A stretch of DNA of 64,000 nt from CBDDEC01 sp965226785 (GTDB taxonomy: Bacteria > Chloroflexota > Dehalococcoidia > UBA2979): the NCBI GenBank assembly GCA_965226785.1, contig CBDDEC010000003.1, forward strand, positions 806,001 through 870,000. Direction: 5' to 3'. Shown here piece by piece: positions 45,748 to 53,467 of this stretch (positions are counted from its first letter, which is position 1; each line of letters opens with the position of its first letter). Position numbers and translations under genes: made by a program. Below the pieces are notes generated by a model, which was not told the origin of the DNA, did no database searches, and was given only the letters and a program-made list of their open reading frames with translations.

Positions 45748-46380
45748 ATGACTTCGACGGCTGCCGACCAACCCGCTTCGCCCCTGGCCACGGTTGCGGC
45801 GTGGCTCGAGTACTCCGGCTACGCCCTGCGTCGCGTCTATGGCGGCCATTACGTCTTCCGGCACGTTGAACGCGGAACGCTGGCGACCGCCCCGGCCGAG
45901 CCGCGGTCGGAGACCGTCGTCCGGCTCATGGCGGAGGTCGAGGGCTTCCCCGCCGCCGCCTCGACGGGCGTCTCCGTGTCTCCCGAGGTCGACGTCAGCG
46001 AGGCCGATCTGTTGTCCGCCGCATCGGCGCTCGCCGGCGGCTCCTACGATCGCGCAGTCACCCCGCTCGAGGGCGGCGGCTTCCTCGTCGAGGTGGCGCA
46101 GTTCGCGGCTGTGCTCGGTCAGGGCGACACGGTCGAGCACGCCCACCAATCGGCGCAGCTCGCGCTCGTGGCAGCGATCGCCGTGCTGCTCGAAGACGGC
46201 GCACCTGTGCCCACGCCGCTTGCGCCGCGGAGCCCGTCCTCTGACCTCGGTCGGTCTCGAAGAGTGGCCGCTATCCCGCCCAGCGCTCCAGCTTGGGCAG
46301 CTCCTTGCGCAGCGTCAGGCGCATCTTTCCCACCGCCTGCCCGCGCGCCTTGGCGAGGTCTTGCACCGCGACGGAGATGA
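45748..46380 (+). CDS. HicB-like antitoxin-fold protein
   Basis: A 210-residue reading frame. Residues 1-55 show a HicA-like strand pattern (VAAWLEYSGYALRRVYGGHY) and residues 105-155 match HicB antitoxins (VTPLEGGGFLVEVAQFAAVL, GQGDTVEHAHQSAQLAL, LLEDGAPVPTP). It may therefore be a fused or duplicated HicAB-type protein, but the catalytic histidine of HicA is uncertain. Family members end soon after DGxPxP. Here about 50 more Pro/Arg/Ala-rich residues follow, lying antisense to the next gene, so a lost stop or small indel near 46200-46260 is likely. No separate HicA gene is adjacent. Confidence 0.55.
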   Translation: MTSTAADQPASPLATVAAWLEYSGYALRRVYGGHYVFRHVERGTLATAPAEPRSETVVRLMAEVEGFPAAASTGVSVSPEVDVSEADLLSAASALAGGSYDRAVTPLEGGGFLVEVAQFAAVLGQGDTVEHAHQSAQLALVAAIAVLLEDGAPVPTPLAPRSPSSDLGRSRRVAAIPPSAPAWAAPCAASGASFPPPARAPWRGLAPRRR

Positions 46381-46621
46381 ACTCGTCGCTCGTCCCCGCC
46401 TCGTGGGCGAAGGCGCCCTCGACGTAGCAAGTGCCGCAGTAGCTCTTCGCCTCGGAACCATCGGACTCGCTGCCGAAGTCTTCCGGGCGGCGCATCTGGT
46501 AGCCGCAGGACTGGCAGACGACATCATCGCGGCCGCTCGCGAAGTCGGTCATATACTGCCGGTCGCCGCTGCCGCCCTTGGCCGACGCCGCGTCCTTGCC
46601 GCCAGGAGTCCACCGCGTCAT
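46271..46621 (-). CDS. Zinc-ribbon protein (putative zinc ribbon family)
   Basis: A 116-residue protein. A treble-cysteine zinc ribbon lies in the centre: DVVCQSCGYQMRRPEDFG, then DGSEAKSYCGTCYVEGAF. This is the pattern of the zf-ribbon_2 family (CQSCG, DG, YC..CY, GxF). The C-terminal part EFISVAVQDLAKARGQAVGK then helix RLTLRKELPKLERW is typical of the same family. Function is unknown; DNA or protein binding is possible. The N-terminal 25 residues are low-complexity. The 3' end overlaps the HicB-like frame on the other strand by 110 bp. Confidence 0.75.
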   Translation of the reverse strand: MTRWTPGGKDAASAKGGSGDRQYMTDFASGRDDVVCQSCGYQMRRPEDFGSESDGSEAKSYCGTCYVEGAFAHEAGTSDEFISVAVQDLAKARGQAVGKMRLTLRKELPKLERWAG

Positions 46622-46752
46622 CAGAACCGCCCTCGGCTGCCCGGCGCATCGGTCGCAGGCCGCCCCGCTCCGCGCGCTCCGTCGTATCGTCGCCACGGAT
46701 AGTAGCGCGCTCCTCGACGTGCGAGAGGCGTCCGAGGAGTGACGAAGGCCCG

Positions 46753-47421
46753 ATGACCAACCTCGAGCGAGCAACCTCGGCACCCGCGATCGAGCCGCTG
46801 CTCGTGCGCGTCCGCGCCTGCACGAACTGCGCGGACGTGCTGCCGCTCGGACCCCGCCCCGTCGTGCAGGCGCACGCGGAGGCGTCGGTGCTGATCGTCG
46901 GCCAGGCGCCGGGACGCGCCGTGCACGCCTCCGGCCGCCCCTTCGACGATCCGAGCGGCGAACGCCTGCGCCGCTGGCTCGGCGTGACCGCCGATGAGTT
47001 CTACGACCCTCGACGCTTCGCCATCATCCCGGTCGGCTTCTGCTACCCGGGCCGCGCCGCCTCGGGCGATGCGCCTCCGCGGCGCGAGTGTGCCGAGCTC
47101 TGGCTTGACGAACTCCTCGCCCACCTGCCCAGGCGCCGCCTGACGCTGCTCCTCGGCGCATACGCGCAGCGCCTCTACCTCGGACGCGACGATCGAGGCT
47201 CTGTCGGCGCGACCGTGGCCGCCTGGCGTGACTTCGTCGCCCCCGACCGCGAGCAGCCGATGTTGCCGTTGCCGCACCCCTCCCCGCGCAACGTTCGCTG
47301 GTTCCTCGACCACCCCTGGTTTGAGGGCGAGCTGCTCCCGGAACTGCGCCGCCTCCTCGACGCGGCGTTCGCGCCGCCGATGCGTGACAGCCTTCACGGA
47401 CCCTCGACGCGAAGCGAGTAG
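46753..47421 (+). CDS. Uracil-DNA glycosylase family protein (iron-sulfur type)
   Basis: A 222-residue protein of the UDG superfamily that removes uracil or damaged bases from DNA. Motif I is VLIVGQAPGRAVHASGRPFD and motif II is PLPHPSPRNVRWF. Four cysteines are arranged as in family 4/5 enzymes, CTNC near the N-terminus and C-x15-C from GFCYPG to RREC, so a 4Fe-4S cluster is likely. Some such proteins have lost activity, and the Gln in GQAPG replaces the usual Glu of family 4. ACGAAGG precedes the ATG. Confidence 0.8.
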   Translation: MTNLERATSAPAIEPLLVRVRACTNCADVLPLGPRPVVQAHAEASVLIVGQAPGRAVHASGRPFDDPSGERLRRWLGVTADEFYDPRRFAIIPVGFCYPGRAASGDAPPRRECAELWLDELLAHLPRRRLTLLLGAYAQRLYLGRDDRGSVGATVAAWRDFVAPDREQPMLPLPHPSPRNVRWFLDHPWFEGELLPELRRLLDAAFAPPMRDSLHGPSTRSE

Positions 47422-47468
47422 CATCACGCGCGCAATCGAAACAGGAACAAGCAGAGGCGGAGGTATAG

Positions 47469-47762
47469 ATGCCTAGCTACCTGGCACTGGGCCACTACAC
47501 ACAGCAGGGCCTGGACACGATGGGTGAACTCGGCGAGCGGCTCGCGGCGACGAAGCAAACCGTTAGCGACGCCGGCGGACGGCTGATCTTCTTCTACATG
47601 ACGTTCGGTCAGTATGACTTCGCCGCGTTGACGGAGATGCCCGACGACGAGTCGGCGGCCGTGCTCGCGCTGAACATCAACCGGCAGGGCAACATCCGCA
47701 CGGAGACCGTGCGCGCCTTCACCGAAGAGGAAGCGGTCGCCCTCACCAGCTCCGTCGGCTAG
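47469..47762 (+). CDS. GYD domain protein
   Basis: A 97-residue ferredoxin-like fold protein of the GYD family. It begins MPSYLALGHYTQQGLDTMGE and has the characteristic core GGRLIFFYMTFGQYDFAALT, ending in TVRAFTEEEAVAL. These small proteins are common in soil and marine bacteria and have no established function; dimeric ligand-binding or monooxygenase-like roles are guesses. A GGCGGAGG ribosome binding site is present. A strong terminator follows. Confidence 0.88.
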   Translation: MPSYLALGHYTQQGLDTMGELGERLAATKQTVSDAGGRLIFFYMTFGQYDFAALTEMPDDESAAVLALNINRQGNIRTETVRAFTEEEAVALTSSVG

Positions 47763-47784
47763 CCCCTCGACGCTGCACCGAACG

Positions 47785-47810
47785 ACGGCCCCGGCGCAAG
47801 CCGGGGCCGT
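47785..47810. terminator. Intrinsic terminator after GYD gene
   Basis: An 11-bp stem (ACGGCCCCGGC at 47785-47795, GCCGGGGCCGT at 47800-47810) with a GCAA tetraloop followed by TGTCGTGT. It lies between convergent genes. Confidence 0.78.
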
Positions 47811-47834
47811 TGTCGTGTAGGCCGGCCGTCGAGG

Positions 47835-48155
47835 TCAGCGGATCGGCGAGCGGGGGGTCGGGGTGAGGCGTGTGACGTTGATCTTCTCGCGCAGCAGGAT
47901 CGGGGAGACCTGCGGCGTGATCACGTCACGCCAGTGGTCCGATTCGTAGACCGCCTCGTACAACCGCTCGCGCTCGGACTCATTTTCGAAGCGCCTGAGC
48001 CAGACGTACTTCGTCTCGTCGTCCTCACCCACGAAACTGCCGAGGATGACCATCCCCTGCGCGACCTGGAAGGGGATGATCTCCTCCTCCATCAGCCGCA
48101 CCCACTCGGCCTGCATTCCCGGTCGAATCTCATACTGCCGCAGCTCGAACAGCAT
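47835..48155 (-). CDS. NIPSNAP family protein
   Basis: A 106-residue dimeric alpha/beta-barrel (ferredoxin-like) protein. It has the NIPSNAP opening MLFELRQYEIRPGMQAEWV and the core YVWLRRFENESERERLYEAV followed by SDHWRD. Bacterial members have no firm function and are often found near oxidoreductases. The ATG at 48155 gives the conserved start; the frame is open further upstream but without similarity. The upstream region is divergent from the DUF3179 gene. Confidence 0.85.
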   Translation of the reverse strand: MLFELRQYEIRPGMQAEWVRLMEEEIIPFQVAQGMVILGSFVGEDDETKYVWLRRFENESERERLYEAVYESDHWRDVITPQVSPILLREKINVTRLTPTPRSPIR

Positions 48156-48330
48156 GCCGCCGCCTCTCTCATTACCTCGTGCGTCGCGGCATAGTACGAC
48201 GCACGCCCGGGCCGCGCCGATCGGTCGGCCGCGATCGCTTAATGCAACGCTCATACTTCGCGTAGTGGCCGTCACACGACATGGCGGGGACACGACCTAG
48301 CCTCGAAGGACAGCCAGTCGAGGTGCGCGG

Positions 48331-49521
48331 ATGGGCCAATTCGTGACGCAGGTGCGCTCGGTGATCCCGATCTTCCTGATCGCCGCATTGCTGCTCGTGT
48401 TCGGTGTCTTCGTCGCGAGGCGCGCCGGGCTCTTCGCCGACACCGTCACCGTCTCCGGCACCAGCGCTGCCTTCACCGAATCCGGCGAGGGCTTCCGCCG
48501 CGCCGAGGGACCCGAGCCCGGCGTGCCGGATGACACTGCGGCGGGCGACGCGGTCAGCCGTGACCTGCGCATCGTTACGCTGCTCCCCAAGGACGGCATC
48601 CCCGCCATCTTCGCCCCGGAGTTCGTCACCGCATCCGAGGCCGACCGCTGGCTTAACCCGGAAGATCAGGTCATCGGCCTCACCGTCAACGGGGAGCATC
48701 GCGCCTATGGCACGGCCTTCCTATCGAACCGGGAGATCGTGAACGACACGGTCGGCGGTAAACCGATCATGGTCACGTGGTGACCGCTCTGCTTCACGGG
48801 CATCGTGTATGCCCGAGAGGTTGAAGACCGGGAGCTCACGTTCGGCGTCTCCGGCAAGCTGATCATGAACGCGCTGGTCATGTACGACCGGCAGACGGAC
48901 TCTCTCTGGAGCCAGTTCCTGGGAGTCGCCGTGGACGGCGAGTTCTCCGGCACCCCGCTCGAGCCGCTGCCCTCGACGCTCACCACCTGGAGCACCTGGC
49001 AGTCGCTGCATCCCGACACGCTCGTCCTCGACCAGGGTGGCGAGCGCTTCGACCCGTACACCGGCTACTACCTCGGCGGCGCCGCTGGCGTCCTCGGCGA
49101 GCGTGTGACCGACAACCGGCTGGGGACGAAGGAGTTCGTGCTTGGCCTCCAGCTCAGGGATGGCCTGCAGGCTTACGCGTACCGCCACCTGAGCGACCAC
49201 CCCGTCGTCAACGACCGCGTCGGCTCGCTCGACCTCGCGGTCTTCTTCGACGGCCGCCAGGGCACCGCCGCCGCCTGGGAGCGCACTGTCGAGGGCCAGT
49301 TGCTCACGTTCACCGCGGCCTCGGGCGTGACCGCCCCGGACGGCGGCCCCGCCGTCATCGACGACCAGACGGGCACTACCTGGTCCGCCCTCAGCGGCGA
49401 GGCGTTCGAGGGCCCGCTGACTGGCTCGCAGCTGACGCAGGTCACCGCCACGCCCATGTTCTGGTTTGCCTGGACCGACTTCTTCCCCAGCGCCCCGCTC
49501 TGGGACCCGCCGGAGCGCTAG
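48331..49521 (+). CDS. DUF3179 protein, predicted selenoprotein (Sec151)
   Basis: A DUF3179 protein of 396 residues if the UGA at 48781-48783 is read as selenocysteine. Residues 13-30 form a membrane anchor (IPIFLIAALLLVFGVFVARR). The external domain starts near VTLLPKDGIPAIFAPEFV. At the family's conserved CPLC motif the sequence reads VTW-U-PLCFTGIVY, so Sec replaces the first Cys of a CxxC pair (Sec151, Cys154). After the UGA the same frame continues without a break through the family blocks LTFGVSGKLIMNALVMYDR, DSLWSQFLGVAVDGEF and LHPDTLVLDQGG. A hairpin of SECIS type follows the codon. The alternative is a nonsense mutation (TGC to TGA). The family's function is unknown; the motif suggests thiol/selenol redox chemistry outside the cell. 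Confidence 0.82.
48791..48821 (+). promoter_or_regulatory. Predicted bacterial SECIS element of the DUF3179 gene
   Basis: The upper stem is seven perfect pairs (CGGGCAT 48797-48803, ATGCCCG 48809-48815) around a CGTGT loop. Below an A-A mismatch (48796/48816) five more pairs, two of them wobble, extend the helix to 48791/48821. The loop starts 20 nt after the UGA, has G as its second base and has five nucleotides. All fit the known rules for bacterial SECIS elements. Confidence 0.78.
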
Positions 49522-49835
49522 CGCTCTTCCGTGGGCTCGACGTCAGTTCCGCCCGCGACGCCGCCGTCGAACGCCGCGCGGTAGAGCACGCGCAGCGCGA
49601 GCCACACGAGGGCGTACGCGGCGAGGCTGAGCAGCAGCGTCGCCACCGTCGTCCAGGCGAGGTCGAGCGGGCCGAGGATCGCGCCCGTCCAGTCGAGCCG
49701 GCGCATCGTCAGCTCGAACGAACGCAGCGCCGGCGTCTCGACGGCTGCCCAGAACGAGACGAGGAGCCCCGCGAGCAGCGCGAAGCGGTGCGACCAGGTG
49801 GCCCAGACGCGAAGTGTCATCCCCTCGATTGTCAC
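49518..49835 (-). CDS. Small integral membrane protein
   Basis: A 105-residue protein with two hydrophobic segments (FALLAGLLVSFWAAV and WTTVATLLLSLAAYALVWL) and a polar acidic C-terminus (GGTDVEPTEER). I do not recognise it. A GTG at 49835 and an ATG at 49820 are both possible starts; the purine-rich GAGGGG abuts the ATG, which is too close for a normal site and favours the GTG. Its stop codon shares a CTAG with the convergent DUF3179 gene. Confidence 0.5.
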   Translation of the reverse strand: MTIEGMTLRVWATWSHRFALLAGLLVSFWAAVETPALRSFELTMRRLDWTGAILGPLDLAWTTVATLLLSLAAYALVWLALRVLYRAAFDGGVAGGTDVEPTEER

Positions 49836-49928
49836 ACCTGAGGCGGCAGCGGCGCGTGAGTGCGCTCACCCGCGCTCGCCTCCTTTGCTAGTCTCCCCAG
49901 ACGCAGCGCACTGCCCCAGGAGAGAGCC

Positions 49929-51521
49929 ATGGTCGCGACCGCCCAACCCCTGCCCGCCTTCCAGCTCGACGACCTCGGCGGCGAGGCACGCGCCTTCCCG
50001 AGCGGGCGTCCCGCCCTCCTCGTCTTCGTCTACGAGGAGTGCGACACCTGCAAGCTCGCGATGCCTGTGATCGAGGCGCTGCACCGCGCCCACGGCGATG
50101 CCGTCGACCTCTGGGCGGTCGGCCAGGACACCGAGGGCAATCGGCAGCTCGTCGAGGAGCATGGACTGACGCTGCCCATGCTCGACGACGACGCACTCGG
50201 CGCCTCCTTCGCGTACGGCGTCGAGACCGTGCCGTACGTCGTCCTGGCCGATGGCGAGGGGCGCGAAGAGATGCGAATCACCGGCTTCGAGAAAGACGAG
50301 TGGCGCGCACTCGACTCCGAACTCTCCGCGATCTCCGGCGCGAACGCCGAAGTGGCGTGGGACGACTACCCGCAGCTGCGCCCCGGCTGCGGCTCCCGCT
50401 CCGTCGAGCCCGGCATCTACGAGCGCCTCGTGGCAGAGGCCGAGGGCAGCCCGCTGCGAGCGCGCCGCCTCGAAATCGGCGACGGCGACGACGTGCACGA
50501 GTTCCTATTCGACCAGGGTCTGACTGACGGCCTCCCTGTCGTCCCGCCGAGCGCCGAGCGGGTGCTCCGCATGCTCGAGGGCACGCGGCGCGACTCGCAG
50601 GAGGTCGTCGCCATCGTCGCGCCCAACATGGCGCCCGCCACGATCGAGAAGATCGCCATCAACGCCGTCCTCGCCGGCTGCAAGCCGGAGTACCTCCCGG
50701 TGGTGGTCGCGGCCGTCGAGGCCGTCTGCAACGATGAGTTCAACGCGCACGGCGTGCTGGCAACCACCATGGGTGCCACGCCGGTGCTGATCGTGAACGG
50801 GCCGATCCGCCATCGCATCGGCATGAACATGCAGCTCAGCGCGCTGGGGCAGGGCAACCGCGCGAACGCCTCGATCGGTCGCGCGCTCATGCTCGTGCTG
50901 CGCAACATCGGCGGCGCCAGGCCGGGCGGCACGGAGCGCTCGACGCTCGGCAACCCGCTCAAGCACGGCATGTGCTTCGCCGAGTGGGAGGAACGCAGCC
51001 CCTGGGCGCCCTACCACGTCGAGCGCGGGTTCGACGCCGAGGAGTCGGTCGTCACCGCCATCGCCCAGACCGGCCTCGGGCAGATCACCGACCAGACCTC
51101 GAGGACCGCGTACGCCCTCGTCGGCAGCCTCGGCATGACGATGGAGGGACGCCAGCACCCGAAGTCGCACGGCTCCGGCGACACGCTGCTGGTCCTCCCA
51201 CCGGAGCACGTCGACACCATCTGGCGCGACGGCTGGACGAAGGAGCAGATCCGCGAGCGCATCCAGGAGGCCTCGTCGCGACCGCTGCGCGAGCTGCTGC
51301 AGGACGAGGAATCCGGCGCCGGCGTGTCGCTGCGCACGTTCGGTGACGAAGGACCGACCCAGGAGCAGCTCAACCAGCGCGTGCCAAAGTACCGCGGCAC
51401 GGAGTACATTCACATTGCCGTGGCTGGCGCGGAGGCCGGCAAGTTCGCCGCCATCTTCGAAGGCTGGGTGAGCGGACCGACCGGCTCGATTCCCGTCAGC
51501 CGACGCATCGAGGAAGTCTGA
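49929..51521 (+). CDS. Thioredoxin-like domain fused to UGSC-partner domain
   Basis: A 530-residue fusion. Residues 1-135 are a TlpA/redoxin-type thioredoxin fold with the CxxC motif FVYEECDTCKLAM (Cys38, Cys41) and the cis-proline strand ETVPYVVLADGEG. A linker carries QLRPGCGSRSVEPG (Cys154). Residues 190-530 form a large domain rich in conserved Gly/Asn and Cys, for example IAPNMAPATIEKIAINAVLA, LIVNGPIRHRIGMNMQLSAL and LKHGMCFAEWEE. It occurs next to UGSC (seleno)proteins. The UGSC gene follows 12 bp later, so they probably form a complex or a redox relay. There is no signal peptide, so it is cytoplasmic. An AGGAGAGAG site precedes the ATG. The function is not established. Confidence 0.7.
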   Translation: MVATAQPLPAFQLDDLGGEARAFPSGRPALLVFVYEECDTCKLAMPVIEALHRAHGDAVDLWAVGQDTEGNRQLVEEHGLTLPMLDDDALGASFAYGVETVPYVVLADGEGREEMRITGFEKDEWRALDSELSAISGANAEVAWDDYPQLRPGCGSRSVEPGIYERLVAEAEGSPLRARRLEIGDGDDVHEFLFDQGLTDGLPVVPPSAERVLRMLEGTRRDSQEVVAIVAPNMAPATIEKIAINAVLAGCKPEYLPVVVAAVEAVCNDEFNAHGVLATTMGATPVLIVNGPIRHRIGMNMQLSALGQGNRANASIGRALMLVLRNIGGARPGGTERSTLGNPLKHGMCFAEWEERSPWAPYHVERGFDAEESVVTAIAQTGLGQITDQTSRTAYALVGSLGMTMEGRQHPKSHGSGDTLLVLPPEHVDTIWRDGWTKEQIRERIQEASSRPLRELLQDEESGAGVSLRTFGDEGPTQEQLNQRVPKYRGTEYIHIAVAGAEAGKFAAIFEGWVSGPTGSIPVSRRIEEV

Positions 51522-51533
51522 GGGAGGCTGTCG

Positions 51534-52055
51534 ATGACCATCCAGATCCTGGACCCGACCGACGAACGGGTACCCGTCAAGCGGGACCTGACGCCACGGC
51601 CGGAGCACATCACCGGCACGGTCGGCCTGCTCGACATCTCCAAGCCGCGCGGCGACCGCCTGCTCGACCGCCTCGAGCAGCGTCTCGGTGAGCGACTGCC
51701 GAACGTCGAGATCAAGCGCTACCGGAAGCCCACGTTCGCGAAACCCGCGCCGGAGGACCTGCGCCAGAAGATCAAGCGGGAGGTCGGCTTCGTCATCGAA
51801 GCCCTCGCCGACTGAGGCTCCTGTACGACGTGCAGTGTGCACGACACCGTTTGGTTCGAAATCCAGGGCATCCCCTCCGTCTTCGTCGCCTCGTCCCAGT
51901 TTGTGACGGCCGCCGAGGCGCAGTCCGAGTCGCTCGGCCTGCCGGAGGTGCGACGCGTCTTCGTCCCGCACCCGATCCAGGACGCGACCGACGAAGAGAT
52001 GTGGGCCAAGGCCGACGAAATCGTCGATCAGCTGATCGAAGCGCTCGTCGACTGA
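51534..52055 (+). CDS. UGSC family selenoprotein (Sec94)
   Basis: A predicted 173-residue selenoprotein. The frame from ATG 51534 (GGGAGG site upstream) runs through ITGTVGLLDISKPRGDRLLD and REVGFVIEALAD to a UGA at 51813-51815. The same frame then continues GSCTTCSVHDTVWFEIQGIP, giving the diagnostic U-G-S-C motif (Sec94, Cys97) plus Cys100. It ends with VRRVFVPHPIQDATDEEMWA and a terminal helix. The UGSC family was first noticed as selenoproteins in marine metagenomes and also has Cys forms. The fold resembles flavodoxin-like reductase domains. The gene is coupled to the redoxin-fusion gene upstream. Without Sec insertion the product would stop at 93 residues and lose the active site. Confidence 0.9.
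51822..51846 (+). promoter_or_regulatory. Predicted bacterial SECIS element of the UGSC gene
   Basis: Six perfect pairs (CGTGCA 51829-51834, TGCACG 51838-51843) close a three-base GTG loop that starts 19 nt after the UGA. The lower helix can continue as TGT (51822-51824) with ACA (51844-51846), leaving a four-base left bulge. Loop size, position and G content fit bacterial SECIS rules. Confidence 0.78.
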
Positions 52056-52099
52056 CCCTGCAATCGAGGGCCCTCGCAGCGACGTAGAAAGGGCGGCTG

Positions 52100-52897
52100 A
52101 TGGCCGGCTCGACGCCGTCTGACTTCCCGATCCGTGCCAGCGAGCTCTTCGACCTCAGGGGCACCGTTGCGTTCATCACCGGCGGCAACGGCGGCATCAG
52201 GCGCGGCATCGCGCTCGGCCTCGCCGGGGCCGGCGCCGACATTGCCGTCGCCGCACGCAACACCGACAAGATCGACGCCACCGTCAAGGAGCTGACCGCC
52301 CTCGGCGTTCGCGCGGTCGGCATCGAGTGCGACGTGCAAGAGCGCAGCGCCATCGACGCCGCGGTCGCGCGCACCGTCGATGAGCTCGGGCGGCTCGACA
52401 TCGTCGTCCCGAACGCGGGCGTCGGCGAGGCGCACCGGCCAGAGGAGATCCCGGACGACTCGTGGGAGTGGGTCATCAACACCAACCTCACCGCCGTGCT
52501 GCGCTCCGCCCAGGCGGCGCACCCTCACCTCAAGGCCGGCGGTCGCGGCAAGGTCATCACCATGGGCTCGATGTACTCGCTGTTCGGCAGCCCCCGCGTC
52601 GCCTCCTACTCCGCCTCCAAGGGTGGCGTGGTGCAGCTCACGAAGTCGCTCGCGACCTCGTGGGCCGGCGACGGTATCCAGGTCAACTGCATCCTGCCGG
52701 GCTGGATCACCACCGACATGACCGCGGGCGTGAAGGGCAACGCCGAGATGTACCGCAACATCCTCGGCCGCACGCCGGAGGGTCGGTTCGGTGAGCCCGA
52801 GGAGCTGGCCGGCGCAGCGGTCTTCCTCGCCTCGCACGCCTCGGACTTCGTCACGGGCATCTCGCTGCCGGTCGACGGCGGCTACTCGATCGGCTGA
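52100..52897 (+). CDS. SDR family oxidoreductase
   Basis: A short-chain dehydrogenase of 265 residues. The catalytic triad is normal (Ser in TMGSMYSLFG, Tyr-x-x-x-Lys in SYSASKGGVVQL) and so are NAGVGEAH and the C-terminal FVTGISLPVDGGYSIG. The Rossmann glycine motif is unusual: TGGNGGIRRGIA has Arg34 where the third glycine of TGxxxGIG normally sits, a change that one GGG to AGG substitution explains. This could impair cofactor binding. The substrate is unknown. It lies 44 bp after the UGSC gene and may belong to that operon. Confidence 0.88.
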   Translation: MAGSTPSDFPIRASELFDLRGTVAFITGGNGGIRRGIALGLAGAGADIAVAARNTDKIDATVKELTALGVRAVGIECDVQERSAIDAAVARTVDELGRLDIVVPNAGVGEAHRPEEIPDDSWEWVINTNLTAVLRSAQAAHPHLKAGGRGKVITMGSMYSLFGSPRVASYSASKGGVVQLTKSLATSWAGDGIQVNCILPGWITTDMTAGVKGNAEMYRNILGRTPEGRFGEPEELAGAAVFLASHASDFVTGISLPVDGGYSIG

Positions 52898-53020
52898 CGG
52901 CCGCCTCGAGGAACCCCGCATATCTCGAACGAGGGATAGACGCGCCTCTGTGCCTGCGCCTTGCCGCTCGCTAAGATCAAACGCGGTCCACCCCCAACTT
53001 CGCAACGGCGAGGAATCCCC

Positions 53021-53452
53021 GTGCCCCGGCTCTTTCAACTCGCGTTCATCGCGCTGCACCGCACTGTGTTTCGCCTCAGTGGCGGCCGTCTGATGGGCAA
53101 AATCAACGGTATGGATGTGCTACTCCTGACCACCCGAGGGCGGCGCAGCGGCAAACAGCGTTCGCTGCCCCTTGGCTACATCCGCGAGGGCGACGCCTAC
53201 GCCGTCCGTGCCGCCGCCGCCGGCGCGCCGAACCACCCCGGCTGGTTTCACAACGCCACCGCCGCCGCCGAGGCCACGATCGAGGTCCGCGGCGCGACGC
53301 TCGCGGTCGCGGTCGAGAACGCCGAGCCCGCGCTGCGCGACACGCTCTACGCCCGCTTCACAGAAACCTCGGGCGTCTTCGCGGGGTACGAGGAGAAGAC
53401 CGACCGCACCTTCCCCGTGCTGATTCTGACCCCAGCGGCGGGCGGTGCGTAG
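53021..53452 (+). CDS. Deazaflavin-dependent nitroreductase family protein
   Basis: A 143-residue split-barrel protein of the Ddn/FDOR-B class that uses coenzyme F420. Conserved features are VLLLTTRGRRSGKQRSLPL and AAGAPNHPGWFHNATAAAEA, the F420 phosphate and deazaflavin contact regions of the family. The GTG start has AGGAA seven bases upstream, and a -10-like TAAGAT lies at 52972-52977. Its substrate is not known. It supports the presence of F420 in this organism. Confidence 0.85.
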   Translation: MPRLFQLAFIALHRTVFRLSGGRLMGKINGMDVLLLTTRGRRSGKQRSLPLGYIREGDAYAVRAAAAGAPNHPGWFHNATAAAEATIEVRGATLAVAVENAEPALRDTLYARFTETSGVFAGYEEKTDRTFPVLILTPAAGGA

Positions 53453-53467
53453 AGCAGCGCGCACTCG

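Noticed and set aside
50388..50390. Cys154 (PGCGSR) of the redoxin fusion as a third Sec site
   Set aside because: The codon is TGC, so no Sec is encoded there; it is only a possible redox Cys.
51850..51862. GGTTCGAAATCC, T-loop-like sequence suggesting a tRNA
   Set aside because: It lies inside the UGSC coding frame and no acceptor stem or anticodon arm can be formed around it.
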